From Manduca sexta (lineage: Eukaryota > Arthropoda > Insecta > Lepidoptera > Sphingidae): 64,000 bases of DNA. This document shows positions 62,301 through 64,000 of this stretch, in pieces (the stretch's first letter is position 1; each line of letters starts with the position of its first letter). Under the pieces are notes generated by a model. That model was not told where the DNA came from. It searched no databases and was given only the letters and a program-made list of their open reading frames with translations. Where the stretch lies: positions 9,413,170 to 9,477,169 of the forward strand of contig NC_051137.1 of the NCBI RefSeq assembly GCF_014839805.1. Direction: 5' to 3'. The translations under genes and the position numbers were made by a program.

Positions 62301-64000
62301 CCAGAGAAGGAAACCAGACAAAATGTAATAATTTACATAAATGTAATTCTTCTAACTTTTAAAGAGTCCCTGATACTTGATACTATTGATATAACTTTTA
62401 TTAATCATTTTAATATTTATTTCAATACATAATATTGAAAGTTAAGTTCTACTTTTGTTAAATGTGACACCCAACTTTCTTTTCTTGAAATATCTACATC
62501 TAAAAAAATAAATAATATCTCTTCATCATACGACACTTTGTAAGAATGTCAATGATTTAATATAATTGATGATTAATTTGGAATAACAATTTCTAAATTA
62601 ATCTAATACTGAGTATGTTCCTTTATTGTCGGTCTGTCAACCATTCACCTGATTTCAACAAATAAATTGTAAATCGTGTGTATCTTTCTTTCAAAGAAAG
62701 CTATAAACGTTTTATTTAAATTAATTGTGTGTATTGAAACCCAATTGCATGTAAGCCAGTAGTGTTGAAAGGTGGGTTCTATTTCTAGAAGAATAAGGAT
62801 AGTTTTACCATTGCATACGTGTGCGGCATACTGTAATCCTTATTATTTTAGGTACAAATCCTTGTTGTCGAAATCAAAATATATGATATTATCGACTTCA
62901 CTCTACTAGTTCAGATATGCCAATTATTCTTAAACAGAGTGTGGGGAACAAACGATTTTCTATCGTTGCGATAAAATAAGAAAGTGTACTCGACCAGTGA
63001 TTGGACAATAAAGTTTGATATAAAGGGTCGCAATAAAGCGTCAACAGACATAGAAAACTCATAATATTTTATAGTTATTGCTTTATTTAATAAAATTATA
63101 GCCAAGTAAAGTTCAACCTTTAGATTTTTGAGCTAGAATATGTAGGTATAAAATTATTAATAGTCACAAATCACAGGAAGATATATCACTAGAGAGAAAA
63201 AAATAAAATCATCTTTCTACATAGACCTAAGTATGTATTAGTAATAATATCACCACTGAAAGTCCTAATATATGATAATTTATTAACTAATAGTTGATCT
63301 TTAATACACTAATGAAATATCTTCACTAACAATGACATCTAGCCCCTATATTAGCTACGTAAATCACATACATTTACTCTATTACAACAAGACACGTCAA
63401 ATACTTAAACTAAATAGATAAACCTAAGCGACTCACAGAAGCACAATATTTAATTATTATTGTACTATACGCAAAGTGACTCGCTGCCAGGGTGGATCAC
63501 ACAGTGAGGTAACACCTCATTGCGGCGCACGGTCAATACATACGATGAGATTAAGCAACTAACTAAGCTTACTAATCATTTAATAATACCTAACAACCAA
63601 TATCACAATATTGCTACGTTAATAAGTAAAGATAAGAAGGGGCAATATAATTCGCAGATTCTCATACATCTGCACCGAGATCATTACATAACTGTGAAAC
63701 TGGCATACGAACAACATGTTTTTGTGTAGGCACATATTGTGTGCATCATTGTTATGATTCGACCGCTTATTGCTTAACATATCACTGGCCTGAATAATAA
63801 TAAAAACGTTAAAGCAGTATATCGTGTTTGTAAAATTATTTTCACCTTAAATCTTAATTTATTCAGTGAATATAATAATATAGTTCGATGAAATAATCCG
63901 TACTAAAGCCAATACCATTTTGCGTTACTAGGAAAACGAATTATGGTCACAATAAAATGTAAAAAATCTATCATTGTTGCAATTTAGTCCAGCCTTTAAA
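59314..64000. other. Upstream of serp, no supported gene
   Basis: GC-rich until about 59,470, then AT-rich to the window end. Open frames at 59,644-59,989 on both strands resemble no family that I know. No RNA gene or clear mobile element is seen. Confidence 0.5.

Noticed and set aside
1..64000. CRISPR arrays, bacterial operons, rRNA genes
   Set aside because: None seen. The window is an insect nuclear sequence with spliced genes.

Overview
This is an AT-rich eukaryotic window that looks lepidopteran. The genes have short exons with GT-AG introns, and the insect-specific chitin deacetylase pair serpentine/vermiform is present. Several dispersed repeats match moth and butterfly SINE/LINE tails that I recognise, and the mobile elements (maT mariner, Jockey-type LINE, P-like element, palindromic MITEs) are typical of the order. 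I cannot name the species. All coordinates and intron phases come from reading the sequence; every joined reading frame given below closes in frame. Layout, left to right. (1) 1-10,850 is a mobile-element graveyard: a decayed RTE-type reverse transcriptase end (1-640, minus), a DDE-transposase relic (855-1005, minus), then a 7.7 kb P-element-like transposon (2073-9759) with ~106 bp terminal inverted repeats and a 7-8 bp target duplication. Its THAP-type transposase gene (minus) is interrupted by a complete 1.3 kb maT (DD37D) mariner (6973-8278). A 1.0 kb non-autonomous element (9836-10,849) lies 68 bp beyond. (2) 11,313-25,425 is a compact cluster of housekeeping genes. MTERF3 (plus, 3 exons, 341 aa) converges on ERGIC3 (minus, 8 exons, 387 aa), and only 2 bp separate their stop codons. 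ERGIC3 has an 8.4 kb sixth intron that holds ROMO1 (plus, 79 aa), a relic LINE with RNase H split by a palindromic MITE, and a 5'-truncated Jockey-type LINE with an 11-bp target duplication. (3) 25.4-29.5 kb carries one possible small membrane-protein ORF and SINE/LINE tails. (4) 29,604-59,267 holds two tandem minus-strand paralogues for tracheal and cuticular chitin modification: vermiform/CDA2 (29,604-35,395) and serpentine/CDA1 (48,212-59,267). Both encode signal peptide, CBM14 chitin-binding domain, LDL-receptor class A repeat and CE4/NodB domain. They are separated by 12.8 kb of non-coding DNA. (5) 59.3-64 kb is upstream DNA with no gene that I can support. How the genes relate: serp and verm are secreted partners that modify chitin in the apical matrix. 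Serp here keeps the CE4 metal/catalytic residues, while verm has lost them (Asp-Asp to Asn-Gly, His to Phe), so verm probably acts as a non-catalytic binding partner. Verm has a mutually exclusive exon pair (3a/3b) for half of its chitin-binding domain, and the 155-nt intron between the two exons can fold into a 23-bp RNA stem. ERGIC3 (ER-Golgi traffic), MTERF3 (mitochondrial gene expression) and ROMO1 (inner-membrane protein) are unrelated housekeeping genes that happen to share one locus. I saw no entirely new system. The observations most worth checking are the verm splice hairpin, the verm/serp catalytic asymmetry, the mariner-truncated THAP protein, and three nuclear-receptor (FTZ-F1-type) sites in serp/verm introns.
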